Shown piece after piece: positions 1 to 9,433 of a stretch of 64,000 nucleotides of DNA (positions are counted from its first letter, which is position 1; every line of letters begins with the position of its first letter). This DNA is from Affinundibacterium baiyunense. GTDB taxonomy: Bacteria > Pseudomonadota > Gammaproteobacteria > Burkholderiales > Burkholderiaceae_D. Where the stretch lies: assembly GCF_018139645.1 (NCBI RefSeq), contig NZ_JAGSPM010000008.1, forward strand, positions 124,001 to 188,000, written 5' to 3'. The translations under genes were made by a program, and so were the position numbers. The notes below the pieces were generated by a model that saw only the letters and a program-made list of their open reading frames with translations, had not been told where the DNA came from and ran no database searches.

Positions 1-1533
1 AGGACTAGGATCAAATGCCTCACCTTGCTCAACTACCGCTTGACCTTTGTAATCCTTCACGAGCTTGAGGATGTCCGGTGTCGATGGTACTTCGGTACGA
101 TCTGCGGTATCGGTTGGGATAAATCGACCGAGTGTACGATTGGTCGCTTTTAAATATTTTTCTGCAGCGGCTTGTACGTCTTTCACCGTCATTTTTTCGA
201 TCTGATCACGTTCAATAAAGAACAAACGCCAATCGCCTGCGGCCATTGATTCAGTTAACGCAATCGTCAATTGTGCTGTGTCATTTAAGGCGAGTTGAAT
301 TTGTTTACGAGCAGCTTGCTTCGCGCGATCTAATTCTTCTTGTGTAATCGGTGCGGTTTTTAAATTTTCGAGAACCTTTAACAAGGCTTCTTGTGCGGCA
401 TCCAAATTATTTTCTTTTGGCACGATGGCACCAAATATGCCATAGCTGGGTTCTAGATTGCTGACTGTGTTGTAGTTCACCGCGGTGGCAAGCTTGGTTT
501 CAACCAAGGCTTTATGCAAACGTCCGCTTGGAGCACTAGTCAAAATATTTGCCAGCAAGCCTAGTGCAGCGGAATCGATATGCGCAGACGGTGCCATATG
601 GTAACCAGCGCCAACAAACTGCGTACCACCGGTGCGACGCACTGTTACAGAACGCTCACCATCTTGCGTTGGTTCTGTGGTGTAGGTTGGGTCGATGACG
701 CGATTTGGTTTTGGAATGCGACCAAATAGCTCGTTCACTTGCTTGAGAATTTTTGCATCGTCGAATTTACCGGCGATCATCAGAATCGCATTGTCTGGCT
801 GGTAGTATTTTTTGTAGAACGCACGTAAGCGCGGGATGTTTACTTGCTCAATATCGGAACGCGCGCCTATCGTTGATTTGCCGTAGTTGTGCCAATCGTA
901 AGCGACCGCTTGGATACGCTCAGTAGTGACACCAATCGGATCGCTTTCACCAATTTCAAATTCATTGCGAACGACCGTCATTTCACCTTTTTGCGTTTTT
1001 GGGTTCCACAAATCGTTTTGATCAATGGCAGCGTTGATCATGCGATCGGCTTCCATCGCCAACATTTGTTTTAAATTGTCTTCGTTGGCAGGGAAGGTCG
1101 CATAGTAGTTGGTACGATCGTACCAAGTGGTGCCGTTGAATTCTGCGCCAGTCGCGTTCAATACTTCCACTGGGGATTTGGTGCCTTTCTTAATGCCGAA
1201 ATTAGCACTTGGTTTGAACAATAAATGTTCCAATAAATGCGCCATGCCGGTCTCGCCGTAATTTTCATGACGCGACCCGACCATGTAGACTAAATTGGTT
1301 GTCAGCGTAGGCTTACTCGCGTCTGGAAACAAGACCACGCGCATTCCGTTCGCCAATTTATATTCTGTGATGCCTTCAACGGTAGTGACTTTGACTGGCG
1401 CTGCTAATTGTTTTGTTGATTGCTTAGAATTACTTGTGCTGATTGCTGTTGTTGTTTCGATTGGTGTTGTTGCTAGTGTCAAGCCTGGTGTCAAAATGCC
1501 AGCACTGAGCATGAGTAAAGTAATTAATTTCAC
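1..1533 (-). CDS. M16 (insulinase/pitrilysin) family zinc metallopeptidase, C-terminus outside the window
   Basis: Secreted zinc protease. The gene starts at a GTG (1533-1531) with AAGGA seven bases upstream. This start gives a good signal peptide (MKLITLLMLSAG..., cleavage probably near LALA/TTP), whereas the next ATG at 1512 would lose its basic end. The inverted zinc motif HLLEH is at residues 99-103, inside the family context 'GxTGMAHLLEHLLF', with a downstream acidic helix (AMEADRM) for the third ligand. 511 residues are visible, covering the catalytic M16 domain and its inactive partner domain (SAPSGRL..., MAAGDW). Relatives with this N-terminus are usually about 900 residues with two M16 pairs, so roughly the last 400 residues should lie left of position 1. 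It probably degrades peptides in the periplasm; the substrate cannot be told from sequence. Confidence 0.9.
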   Translation of the reverse strand, partial: MKLITLLMLSAGILTPGLTLATTPIETTTAISTSNSKQSTKQLAAPVKVTTVEGITEYKLANGMRVVLFPDASKPTLTTNLVYMVGSRHENYGETGMAHLLEHLLFKPSANFGIKKGTKSPVEVLNATGAEFNGTTWYDRTNYYATFPANEDNLKQMLAMEADRMINAAIDQNDLWNPKTQKGEMTVVRNEFEIGESDPIGVTTERIQAVAYDWHNYGKSTIGARSDIEQVNIPRLRAFYKKYYQPDNAILMIAGKFDDAKILKQVNELFGRIPKPNRVIDPTYTTEPTQDGERSVTVRRTGGTQFVGAGYHMAPSAHIDSAALGLLANILTSAPSGRLHKALVETKLATAVNYNTVSNLEPSYGIFGAIVPKENNLDAAQEALLKVLENLKTAPITQEELDRAKQAARKQIQLALNDTAQLTIALTESMAAGDWRLFFIERDQIEKMTVKDVQAAAEKYLKATNRTLGRFIPTDTADRTEVPSTPDILKLVKDYKGQAVVEQGEAFDPSP

Positions 1534-1774
1534 CTGGAAATCCTTAAAAATACAACGAGGTGAGCAACATAGTTGATTTGCTAATTATTTGCAATTAGCT
1601 ACAAGCAATTCTGCTAATTTTTTGTGAATTACTTAAGTGAAATAAGGAATTAATTATTTAATTGATTAAGTAATTAATTAAGAATGCTGTTTGAATTATT
1701 GGAGAGCGAGAGATTTGCTAAGGTTTTTAAATTGTGAGTTATTACCGAAAGAATGGCGGTATGCAATGACTTAC
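1534..1774. other. AT-rich leader between the SRAP gene and the M16 gene
   Basis: No gene. The middle is almost pure A/T, built from TTAATTA-type words. It carries an inverted repeat, AATTACTTAA (1627-1636) against TTAAGTAATT (1666-1675), and a TTAATTAA palindrome near 1674. Both flanking genes read leftward, so this stretch is the 3' end of the SRAP transcript and the promoter/leader of the M16 gene. No T-tract terminator is evident. Confidence 0.4.
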
Positions 1775-2485
1775 TTATTCATCGTCAAACAGTGAAGCTT
1801 GAATTGCAGATGGGTTTGTCGTTGGACGTTTTGTTTTCGCGCGGGTTCTATCCAGGTTCGCCGCCTTTGCCCACATCTGTTCAGCGGGGAAAAGTTGTAG
1901 AAATTGGCGCGCTAAATCTGGATGAGGACATGCAAGCCACCCATCGTAATCTTGCTCATGCAAAATCACCAAGGAGCGTTTTTCATCTTCGGGCTTTTGA
2001 AATTGTCGCATCACAGGATGCAGATCGGCATTGATGGTGATTTGCGTGAAGGAAAAACTCTGTTGACCATCTTCTTCATTCCATCCTTGGTAAAGGCCAG
2101 CGACTGCAAAATCGCTATGATCTTTGACACCAATTTGCCAACGTTCTGCCTTACCTGTCTCATAGTTGGGTTCGAAGAAGTTTTGCAATGGAATAAGACA
2201 ACGTTGCCCCATACGCCAAGCTTGCGCAAAACTGCGTAACTGATCGATTGTTTCGGCACGTGCATTCATGGTGCTAAAGCGCTTAACTCCAGCGGGAATT
2301 TTGCTCTTCGGGATCATGCCGTAACTACCCAACTGCGCACGCCGGCGTTTTAAGTGATCGTGTGTGATGAATGGAGCAGCGTAGTCTTGCCAAATCTCGG
2401 GTCGCCAGTCTTCTCCGGTTTGATCAATCGCAGCAAATTTCTCGACTAGCTGATCGCGCCGAGTTGGTGTGTAGTTGACGCACAT
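1775..2485 (-). CDS. yedK: SRAP domain protein (YedK/HMCES family), abasic-site DNA-protein crosslinking factor
   Basis: The SRAP family (SOS response-associated peptidase) uses the N-terminal cysteine exposed after Met removal to form a thiazolidine crosslink with abasic sites in single-stranded DNA. All key residues are present: Cys2 (MCVNY), Asn74 and Glu78 in 'MNARAET', Glu105 in 'NFFEP' and His155 in 'NADLHPVM'. Length 236 aa is normal. The protein ends in QASLFDDE; QASLF (229-233) resembles the beta-clamp-binding motif QLSLF. It lies 74 bp downstream of the 5-formyl-THF cyclo-ligase gene and is probably co-transcribed with it. No LexA box was recognised upstream. Confidence 0.92.
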   Translation of the reverse strand: MCVNYTPTRRDQLVEKFAAIDQTGEDWRPEIWQDYAAPFITHDHLKRRRAQLGSYGMIPKSKIPAGVKRFSTMNARAETIDQLRSFAQAWRMGQRCLIPLQNFFEPNYETGKAERWQIGVKDHSDFAVAGLYQGWNEEDGQQSFSFTQITINADLHPVMRQFQKPEDEKRSLVILHEQDYDGWLACPHPDLARQFLQLFPAEQMWAKAANLDRTRAKTKRPTTNPSAIQASLFDDE

Positions 2486-2559
2486 GACAGTATTTTTGTG
2501 AAATGACTTTTTCGATTCGGTGCTAATTTAGCCTGCATATGTTGGCAGTTTTTGCAGAT

Positions 2560-3141
2560 TTAAATTGAAAGCTGAAGTTCGGTAATTATATGCGTGAGTG
2601 GAATATCATAAACTTCGGGCGTGAATTCGGTTTGAGCCAGTTGGTAAGCGATACCCACCGACTTTGCTTGCCGTAGTTGCGCCAAACTACGGTCATAAAA
2701 TCCACCACCGTAACCTAGCCTAAAATTTTGCGAGCTAAAGCCGACACAAGGGATCAGTAGCATGTCGGGGGCAATACCATGCTCACGATTGCGAGGAATT
2801 GGGATGCCAAAACTATCGGTATCCATAGAATCGCCTGGACACCATTCAACAAATTTAAGTGCTTGCGCCTTGCCGACAACGATGGGCAGCGCTAATTTGA
2901 CACCAAGCTGCTGTAATTCTTGGTAACACTGTAGTAAGTCGGGTTCAGCTTGGATAGGCCAATATACCGCTAGGTGTTGCGGCATGTTTTGTTGAATCAA
3001 AGCGATGACTTGATCGGCGATGCTGCGATCCCATTGCTGGCGCAGGGCGAGTGGGCTTTCTTTACGAATTTGCAGTAAATCGCGGCGTAATTGCGCTCGG
3101 TTTGGCATTTGTTCTTTTACGCTATGGTGTGGCTGTGTCAT
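2560..3141 (-). CDS. ygfA: 5-formyltetrahydrofolate cyclo-ligase
   Basis: Cytoplasmic enzyme converting 5-formyl-THF to 5,10-methenyl-THF with ATP, returning an inhibitory folate to one-carbon metabolism. The C-terminal signature 'LGYGGGFYDRSL' (substrate/ATP-binding loop) and the N-terminal basic helix 'LRRDLLQIRK' are typical. 193 aa from the ATG at 3141; an internal Met at residue 12 (MPNRAQL) is an alternative start and would shorten the overlap with upstream sequence. It is divergent from the lytic transglycosylase gene, with the two starts only about 25 bp apart, so their promoters must overlap each other's 5' ends. SRAP follows in the same direction. Confidence 0.92.
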   Translation of the reverse strand: MTQPHHSVKEQMPNRAQLRRDLLQIRKESPLALRQQWDRSIADQVIALIQQNMPQHLAVYWPIQAEPDLLQCYQELQQLGVKLALPIVVGKAQALKFVEWCPGDSMDTDSFGIPIPRNREHGIAPDMLLIPCVGFSSQNFRLGYGGGFYDRSLAQLRQAKSVGIAYQLAQTEFTPEVYDIPLTHIITELQLSI

Positions 3142-3165
3142 ACTGTTAACAGGTTTAAGAAGGAT

Positions 3166-5214
3166 ATGCTTGAAATGTTAGAACAACAACTACATGGTCG
3201 CTTTACACGTTGCTTCACACGTCGCTTTATGCGTCGTTTGGTAAGCGGCATCTTTAGCAGCAGCTTTGCTATGTTAGCAGCTTTGCCTGTCTTTGCAGAA
3301 AATGCTCCCCGCGCAATGTCGCTTGAGGCCGCGATGAGCGCACCAGTAACAGGCGTCATCAACGATGATGATCGCTTTATGGCCTTACGTGATGCAGCGA
3401 TACACGATGATGCTAAGGCTGCGCAAATGCATGCTTCACAATTGACGCAGTATCCGATTCCTTCGTATGTGGATTATTACGTCTTACGCACCCGCATTCG
3501 TTCGGCATCGGCGGCAGAGATGCAAAGCTTTTTTAAGAAATATGAAGGTAGTGCAATCGCTGATCGCTTGCGTAATGATTGGCTATTGGTGCTTGGTTAT
3601 CGCGGTGATTGGACGAATTTTGATCAGCAATTACCCTTGTATGTGGTGAATGATGATCATCAAGTTAAGTGCTACGCTTTGTTATCCAAAGCGCTCAAGC
3701 AGCAACGTGTGGCAATTGAAGCGCGCAGTTTGATCACCTCGCCCAAACAATATGGAGACGGCTGCTATCAATTGATTGGTACGCTGTATGAACAAGGTCA
3801 ATTTACTGATGCTGACTTGTGGGCGCAAATGCGTATCGCTGCAGAGTCTTCGGCAATGCCATTGGCAAAACGTTTAGGAAAGATGTTGAATATTCCTGAA
3901 AAGCGTTTAGTCGAGGCGATGGATAAACCGAACAATTTGCTAAAAAAAGCGCCAGCCAATGATCGATTGAGTCGTGAATTATTTTTGATGGCCTTAGGGC
4001 GCGCTGCGAAACAAGATCCGGACAAGTCGGTCGCTGCGTTGCAAAAGTTTGGTGATAAGTTGAATGCGAATGACAAAGCGCAAGCTTGGGCAAATATCGC
4101 ATTACCAGCGTCACAAAAATTGCAGGCCGAGGCACTTACCTATTGGAAACGCGCTGATGCTGCGCATTTAAGTATAGAAGCGTATCAGTGGCGCGCCCGT
4201 ATGGCCTTGCGCGAGGGCGATTGGAAAATGGTAAAGACTGCGATTGCGTCAATGCCGATTGCGTTAAAGAACCAGCCAGCTTGGATTTATTGGCATGGTC
4301 GTGCACTTCAACAAGAAGGGAAAAAAGAAGAAGCGCAAAATGTCTTTGCGAGCATCTCAGATCAAATGCATTTTTATGGACAGCTGGCCTTAGAAGAACG
4401 TGGGCAAAAGATCGGTGTTCCTGCATTAGTTAAGCCAGTTAGCCCAGAAGAATTAGCGCCGATTGCACAAAACCCTAATCTACAACGTGCCTTGAAATTT
4501 TATGCGATGAATTTACGCTTTGAAGGTACGCGTGAATGGAATTGGGCTTTGCGCAGCATGAGCGAGCGCGAACTGATTGTGGCAGCAGAGTTTGCACGTC
4601 AAAACGCTTTGTTGGATCGTATGGTCAATACTTCAGACAAGACGAAATCGGATATTGATATTCATCAGCGCTTTCCAACGCCATTTAATGACAGTATGTA
4701 TAAAGCCACGCAAGCGGTCGGTGTTGATATGGCTTGGGTGTATGGCTTAATCCGACAAGAATCTCGCTTTGCTACTGCAGCGAAATCGCATGTTGGTGCT
4801 TCTGGCTTGATGCAAGTGATGCCGAAAACAGCGAAGTGGGTCGCTAAAAAAATCGGATTGTCCGATTACGTGCCGCATCAAGTAAATGATGTCGAAACGA
4901 ATCTCGCCTTGGGTACCAATTATTTGAATATGGTACTGACTGATTTGGGCGGTTCGCAAGCTTTGGCTTCTGCTGCTTACAATGCAGGGCCAGGTAGGCC
5001 GCGTGCGTGGCGCTCAACACTGACGCGTGCAGTCGAGGGCGCGATTTTTGCAGAGACCATTCCATTTTCCGAGACACGTGATTACGTCAAAAATGTATTG
5101 TCGAACGCCACTTATTACGCGGCGATTTTTGAGAAAAAACCGCAATCATTAAAAGCCCGTTTAGGCACCGTCATACCTAAAGGGATGAGTGCCGATGAGC
5201 CTGAATATCAATAG
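3166..5214 (+). CDS. slt: Soluble lytic murein transglycosylase (Slt70 type)
   Basis: Periplasmic enzyme that cleaves the MurNAc-GlcNAc bond to give 1,6-anhydro ends. Helical superhelix repeats (about residues 90-480) precede the SLT catalytic domain; the catalytic Glu is about residue 532 in 'IRQESRF', followed by 'GASGLMQVMP' and 'SAAYNAGPGR'. Length about 682 aa is near E. coli Slt. Start choice is uncertain: AAGAAGG (3157-3163) is 2 nt from the ATG at 3166 and 11 nt from the ATG at 3175; the ATG at 3229 also leaves a complete signal peptide (MRRLVSGIF...LPVFA). The extra N-terminal segment is encoded by 12-nt near-repeats. A GST-like gene follows after 17 bp. Confidence 0.93.
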   Translation: MLEMLEQQLHGRFTRCFTRRFMRRLVSGIFSSSFAMLAALPVFAENAPRAMSLEAAMSAPVTGVINDDDRFMALRDAAIHDDAKAAQMHASQLTQYPIPSYVDYYVLRTRIRSASAAEMQSFFKKYEGSAIADRLRNDWLLVLGYRGDWTNFDQQLPLYVVNDDHQVKCYALLSKALKQQRVAIEARSLITSPKQYGDGCYQLIGTLYEQGQFTDADLWAQMRIAAESSAMPLAKRLGKMLNIPEKRLVEAMDKPNNLLKKAPANDRLSRELFLMALGRAAKQDPDKSVAALQKFGDKLNANDKAQAWANIALPASQKLQAEALTYWKRADAAHLSIEAYQWRARMALREGDWKMVKTAIASMPIALKNQPAWIYWHGRALQQEGKKEEAQNVFASISDQMHFYGQLALEERGQKIGVPALVKPVSPEELAPIAQNPNLQRALKFYAMNLRFEGTREWNWALRSMSERELIVAAEFARQNALLDRMVNTSDKTKSDIDIHQRFPTPFNDSMYKATQAVGVDMAWVYGLIRQESRFATAAKSHVGASGLMQVMPKTAKWVAKKIGLSDYVPHQVNDVETNLALGTNYLNMVLTDLGGSQALASAAYNAGPGRPRAWRSTLTRAVEGAIFAETIPFSETRDYVKNVLSNATYYAAIFEKKPQSLKARLGTVIPKGMSADEPEYQ

Positions 5215-5231
5215 CTGAGTAGGAGTCTGTC

Positions 5232-5951
5232 ATGCAAACCAATGAAGAAAACTTAGATCTGCAAACGACCCTCGCGCCATTGCAGCACGCCATGCGTAAG
5301 AGTAATTATCGTCTAGTGATAGGCAATAAAAATTATTCCTCGTGGTCGATGCGCCCTTGGTTGGTGATGAAAACTTTTGGTATTCCATTTGAAGAGATCA
5401 AGGTGCTATTAGATAGGCCGGATACCACACAAAAAATCTCGGAATATTCTTTGTCTGGTCGCGTGCCTGTTTTGTTAGGTGATGACTTGGTGATCTGGGA
5501 TTCTTTAGCGATTTGCGAATACTTGGCAGAACGTTTTCCAACCTATCACTTATGGCCAGAAAATGTCGCTGCGCGTGCCACTGCACGTAGCGTTTGCGCT
5601 GAAATGCATTCTGGATTTAGTCAATTGCGAGATGCGATGCCGATGAATATTCGAGCCAGTTTTCCGGGTAAAGGTCGCACCGCTGGTTCGCAAGCCGATA
5701 TAGGTCGTATTAGCGAAATTTGGGAAGATTGTCTGTCCACTTATGGTGCGCATCGTTTCCTGTTTGGTGATTTCTCTATCGCCGATGCATTCTTCGCGCC
5801 GGTTGTGATGCGCTTTAAAACTTACGGAGTTTCCTTGGCACCGGCCTTGCAAGCGTATTGTGAACGAGTTGAAGCACATCCTGCGGTGACGCAGTGGGTG
5901 CTTGGCGCATTAGATGAGCATGACGATATGCCTAAGTATGATTTTCCTTAA
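5232..5951 (+). CDS. Glutathione S-transferase family protein
   Basis: Cytosolic GST fold. The N-terminal thioredoxin-like domain carries 'NYSSWSMRPWL', where a Ser rather than Tyr is the likely glutathione-activating residue, then the cis-Pro strand 'GRVPVLL' and the 'DSLAICEYLAERFP' helix that binds the gamma-Glu end of glutathione. The all-alpha C-terminal domain contains 'FLFGDFSIADAFFAPVV'. 239 aa. An AGGAG seven bases before the ATG fixes the start. It is sandwiched between slt and cca in the same direction with short gaps, so probably co-transcribed. Substrate unknown. Confidence 0.9.
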   Translation: MQTNEENLDLQTTLAPLQHAMRKSNYRLVIGNKNYSSWSMRPWLVMKTFGIPFEEIKVLLDRPDTTQKISEYSLSGRVPVLLGDDLVIWDSLAICEYLAERFPTYHLWPENVAARATARSVCAEMHSGFSQLRDAMPMNIRASFPGKGRTAGSQADIGRISEIWEDCLSTYGAHRFLFGDFSIADAFFAPVVMRFKTYGVSLAPALQAYCERVEAHPAVTQWVLGALDEHDDMPKYDFP

Positions 5952-5995
5952 TCTGAATGTGGCGGCATATTGAAATCCGCTCAGTGATATCTACT

Positions 5996-7234
5996 ATGTT
6001 GAAATCTTATGTAGTCGGTGGTGCGGTACGTGATGCCTTGCTGGGTTTGCCCGTGCAAGATCGTGATCATGTGGTGATTGGCGCGACTCCGGAACAAATG
6101 TTGGCGCAAGGCTTTGTGCCGGTTGGAAAAGATTTTCCTGTATTTTTGCATCCCAAGACACACGAGGAATATGCGCTCGCCCGTACTGAGCGCAAGACTG
6201 GCGCTGGCTACAAAGGTTTTGTATTTCATACTGATCCTAGTGTCACTTTAGAACAAGATTTAATCCGTCGTGATTTGACCATCAATGCGATTGCGCGAGA
6301 TGAACATGGCGGCTTGATAGATCCTTTTAATGGACAACGCGATTTGCAAGATGGTGTGTTTCGCCATGTTTCCCCCGCGTTTGAAGAAGATCCTGTACGC
6401 ATTCTTCGCGTCGCGCGTTTTGCTGCACGTTTCTCGGTAGCTCCGCATGCTTTTGTGGTGGCGCCCGAGACAATGGCGCTGATGAAATCGATGGTGACAG
6501 CGGGTGAAGTCGATGCCTTAGTTCCAGAACGTGTGTGGCAAGAAATATCGCGCGGCTTGATGGAGCAAAAACCATCTCGCATGTTCGACGTATTGCGAGA
6601 ATGTGGTGCTTTAGCGAGATTGCTTCCTGAATTAGATGCACTATGGGGCGTGCCGCAACCAGCAAAATTCCATCCTGAAATTGATACGGGCGTGCATATC
6701 ATGTTGGTGATTGATTATGCGGCACAACAGGGCATGTCTTTGCCGATACGCTTTGCCGCTTTATTGCATGATCTCGGTAAAGGAACTACCGATCCTGCGA
6801 TATGGCCACGTCATCATGGGCACGAGGAGCGTGGCATTGCTTTAGTGAAGAAGGTCTGTGAGCGCTTGAAAGTACCCAGTGATTGTCGAGATTTGGCGAT
6901 CATGACCGCGCGAGATCATGGTAATGTTGGACGGAGTCAAGAAATGCGTCCTGCGACTTTGCAAGACATGCTAGAGCGAAATGATGCATTTCGTAAGCCA
7001 CAGCGCTTTTTGGATATGTTGAAGGCGGCCGAGTGCGATTGTTTTGGTCGCGCTGGTTTAGAGAATATTCAATTTCCGCAAGTGGCATTCTTAAGTGCGG
7101 TCTTAAATGCGGCTTTGGCAGTGAATGCCGGTGAAGTTGCACAACAATTTTTAGGTCAACCGCAGAAGATCGCAGAAGCAATACGTATCGCGCGTATTGA
7201 CGCCATTCGATCATTGATCTCTGCATCGGCATAG
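5996..7234 (+). CDS. cca: CCA-adding enzyme / tRNA nucleotidyltransferase with HD phosphohydrolase domain
   Basis: Adds or repairs the 3' CCA of tRNA. Class II nucleotidyltransferase head: 'GGAVRD' at residues 8-13, 'DRDHVV' catalytic Asp pair, 'RRDLTINAIA', 'EDPVRILRVARFAAR' and 'PERVW'. The C-terminal HD domain ('ALLHDLGKG', 'HHGHEE') matches gammaproteobacterial Cca, known for 2',3'-cyclic phosphodiesterase and phosphatase activity. The ATG at 5996 gives 412 aa, the length of the E. coli enzyme, and aligns with its N-terminus (MKIYLVGGAVRDALLGL); the upstream in-frame ATG at 5957 would add an unconserved tail. No good Shine-Dalgarno is visible, so translation may depend on the upstream gene. 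Confidence 0.95.
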   Translation: MLKSYVVGGAVRDALLGLPVQDRDHVVIGATPEQMLAQGFVPVGKDFPVFLHPKTHEEYALARTERKTGAGYKGFVFHTDPSVTLEQDLIRRDLTINAIARDEHGGLIDPFNGQRDLQDGVFRHVSPAFEEDPVRILRVARFAARFSVAPHAFVVAPETMALMKSMVTAGEVDALVPERVWQEISRGLMEQKPSRMFDVLRECGALARLLPELDALWGVPQPAKFHPEIDTGVHIMLVIDYAAQQGMSLPIRFAALLHDLGKGTTDPAIWPRHHGHEERGIALVKKVCERLKVPSDCRDLAIMTARDHGNVGRSQEMRPATLQDMLERNDAFRKPQRFLDMLKAAECDCFGRAGLENIQFPQVAFLSAVLNAALAVNAGEVAQQFLGQPQKIAEAIRIARIDAIRSLISASA

Positions 7235-7392
7235 ACGTCAGCATCTGCGTTTAATTCATGCTGATATAACTAGCCATGTAATCATCTCGTCATAACTCGT
7301 CATTAAAATTCGAACACAAAATAAGAGTGCTGTTCTGTATTTGCTCACAGCACCGATTCTTGCTAGTTCAATTCCAGATGATAGAGAAAATG

Positions 7393-8217
7393 ATGTTACA
7401 CAAGTCCCTCAAGTTCGTTTTTGCCTCGATGTTTTTTTGCGGTGCTGCTGCAAGTGCTGATTATCGTCCAGCACCTGCTGCCAGCATTACGCCACCGCCC
7501 TTGCTCACCGCTGGCATGTTTCGATTAGAGTCAGAGCGTAGTTATAAACTGAGCTTGCAAATGGCTTTGGGCATCTTGAGTGGGCATACCGAAGTACAAC
7601 GCTCACGTTCGCTAGAAAATATTGCACGTTTGCGTAAAGACTTATCACGTCAAGTGCGTTCAGAAAAAAGTGGTAAAGCTTTTAATCGCGTCAATCTTGC
7701 ATTGAATGATCAAGTCGAATCATTACCTCGCTTGAATGCCAAGACTGCTGCCGCGATGTATGACGTGAACGAAGATATTTTGATTAAAATGAATTTCTTG
7801 TCCTTCGCACTTGAGACAGAAACCAATGATGCTAGTTCTCGTGTGACCGGCTTGGCTTTGCGTCAGGCTTCTTTGGCACAACGGATGGCAAAAATCGTGT
7901 TGCTTCGTTCCATGGATAAAAATATGCAGGCAAAGCAAGGCTTGCAAGTCGATTTGGCGCAATCACGTATCGAATTTGTCAATGGTATGCATCTACTAGC
8001 GGAAGAGGCGCAATCCGATAAAGCCCTGCGAGATCGTCTCAGTTTAGCGCAGCAACAATGGCTGTTCTATGAGAAAGCATTGAGTTCTCCTCAGTTCAAA
8101 GCGGAAGACTTACGCAATATTTCTTCTACCAGTGATCGCATTGCGCAAATGATGGTGGAAATTGTACGACTCGGCTATGGTTTGCCGCCAGATCCTAGCA
8201 TCATCGCGCAGCAGTAA
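7393..8217 (+). CDS. Periplasmic protein with PilJ/NarX-type sensor-like helical domain, no output domain
   Basis: About 274 aa. Signal peptide MLHKSLKFVFASMFF...ASA (start at 7393; ATGs at 7378 and 7390 are alternatives, none with a strong Shine-Dalgarno). The mature part is all-helical and resembles the PilJ N-terminal family (PF13675): 'LRQASLAQRMAKIVLLRS' corresponds to the P-box-like 'AGRQRMLSQRMAK', followed by 'LAQQQWLFYEKAL', which occurs in almost the same form in the paralogue at 12505-13299. The N-terminal copy (AGMFRLESERSYKLS) is degenerate. No transmembrane, HAMP or kinase part follows, so it is probably a soluble ligand-binding protein. It precedes the PstS-like gene by 105 bp. 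Confidence 0.65.
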   Translation: MLHKSLKFVFASMFFCGAAASADYRPAPAASITPPPLLTAGMFRLESERSYKLSLQMALGILSGHTEVQRSRSLENIARLRKDLSRQVRSEKSGKAFNRVNLALNDQVESLPRLNAKTAAAMYDVNEDILIKMNFLSFALETETNDASSRVTGLALRQASLAQRMAKIVLLRSMDKNMQAKQGLQVDLAQSRIEFVNGMHLLAEEAQSDKALRDRLSLAQQQWLFYEKALSSPQFKAEDLRNISSTSDRIAQMMVEIVRLGYGLPPDPSIIAQQ

Positions 8218-8322
8218 TCGATAGACGACATTAGTTCAACTTAGTCCAGCACAGCAATACCCGACCCAATTTAGCTTTAGCGAAAAAAGCTTGATACCAA
8301 CCAAGACACCTCAGGATAAATT

Positions 8323-9339
8323 ATGAAATTAACTCCTCAGAAAAAATTACATGCATCGATTGCCTTATTTATTTTCGGTGCCTTATTGTCGACGCAAGCG
8401 ACTAAAGCACAGGCGCAATCGATGATTAAGATCGATGGTTCTAGCACAGTATTTCCGATTACCGAAGCGGTGTCAGAAAAATTTCGTGAAAAAAATAGTG
8501 CGGTGAAATTCACGATTGGTATCGCCGGCACTGGTGGTGGCTTTAAAAAATTCTGCAAGGGTGAGACCGATATTTCGAATGCATCGCGCCCGATTCTGAA
8601 AAAAGAAATGGCCGAGTGCAGCAAGAATGGTGTGCATTACATGGAGTTGCCTGTTGCATTTGATGCGGTGACTGTGGTGATTCATCCTAAGAATAAGTTT
8701 CTTAGCAAAATCACTGTAGAAGAGCTCAAAAAGATTTGGGAGCCGGCAGCACAAGGTGTGATCACGACTTGGAATCAAGTTAATCCAGCATGGCCTAAAA
8801 CACCGATTAAATTGTATGGTCCGGGCGCTGATTCGGGTACGTTTGATTACTTTACCGAGGCGATCAATGGCAAGGCAAAATTAAGTCGGACTGACTTCAC
8901 TACCTCAGAAGATGATAACGTGATTGTGCAGGCAGTATCGCGCGATGTGAATGCGATGGGCTATCTTGGATTTGCTTATTATTCTGAAAACAGTAAGCAA
9001 TTGAAGGCAGCAGCAATTGTTGCGAAAGACGCTAAGTCTGCAGTCTTGCCATCAGTGAAGACGGTGATGGATGCTAACTATCAACCATTAGCACGCCCGT
9101 TGTTTATTTACGTGAACGCAAAAGCGGATCAACGTCCGGAGGTGAATGCCTTTGTTGATTATTATCTCAACAATGCAGATGCGATCGCCAAACAAGTGAA
9201 ATACGTTCCTTTGTCGATGAAAGACTATCGTCATACGATGGTGAATTACAAAGTGAAGAAGACAGGAACCGCATTTGGTGGCGAGGCAGAGGTTGGCGTT
9301 ACGATTGAAGAGTTGCTAAAACGCGAACCGAAAAATTAG
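8323..9339 (+). CDS. pstS: PstS-family phosphate-binding periplasmic protein
   Basis: Substrate-binding protein of the phosphate ABC transporter family. Signal peptide ends near AQAQS. Phosphate-cradle motifs are in order: '[14 protein letters not shown]' (about 36-49), '[13 protein letters not shown]', 'DISNASRPI' and '[12 protein letters not shown]'. 338 aa, the length of SphX/PstS-like proteins. AGGAT lies before the ATG at 8323. No pstC, pstA or pstB is adjacent, so it is either an orphan receptor for a transporter elsewhere or a regulatory phosphate sensor. The gene ends before a strong bidirectional terminator. Confidence 0.88.
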   Translation: MKLTPQKKLHASIALFIFGALLSTQATKAQAQSMIKIDGSSTVFPITEAVSEKFREKNSAVKFTIGIAGTGGGFKKFCKGETDISNASRPILKKEMAECSKNGVHYMELPVAFDAVTVVIHPKNKFLSKITVEELKKIWEPAAQGVITTWNQVNPAWPKTPIKLYGPGADSGTFDYFTEAINGKAKLSRTDFTTSEDDNVIVQAVSRDVNAMGYLGFAYYSENSKQLKAAAIVAKDAKSAVLPSVKTVMDANYQPLARPLFIYVNAKADQRPEVNAFVDYYLNNADAIAKQVKYVPLSMKDYRHTMVNYKVKKTGTAFGGEAEVGVTIEELLKREPKN

Positions 9340-9433
9340 TCACTGAGTTTTGAACTAAGATTTGCACAAGCTCAGCACAATTGTCTGCACGAAGTCGTGC
9401 GTTTAAATGAAGCTTGAATCAAACTCGACAGTG

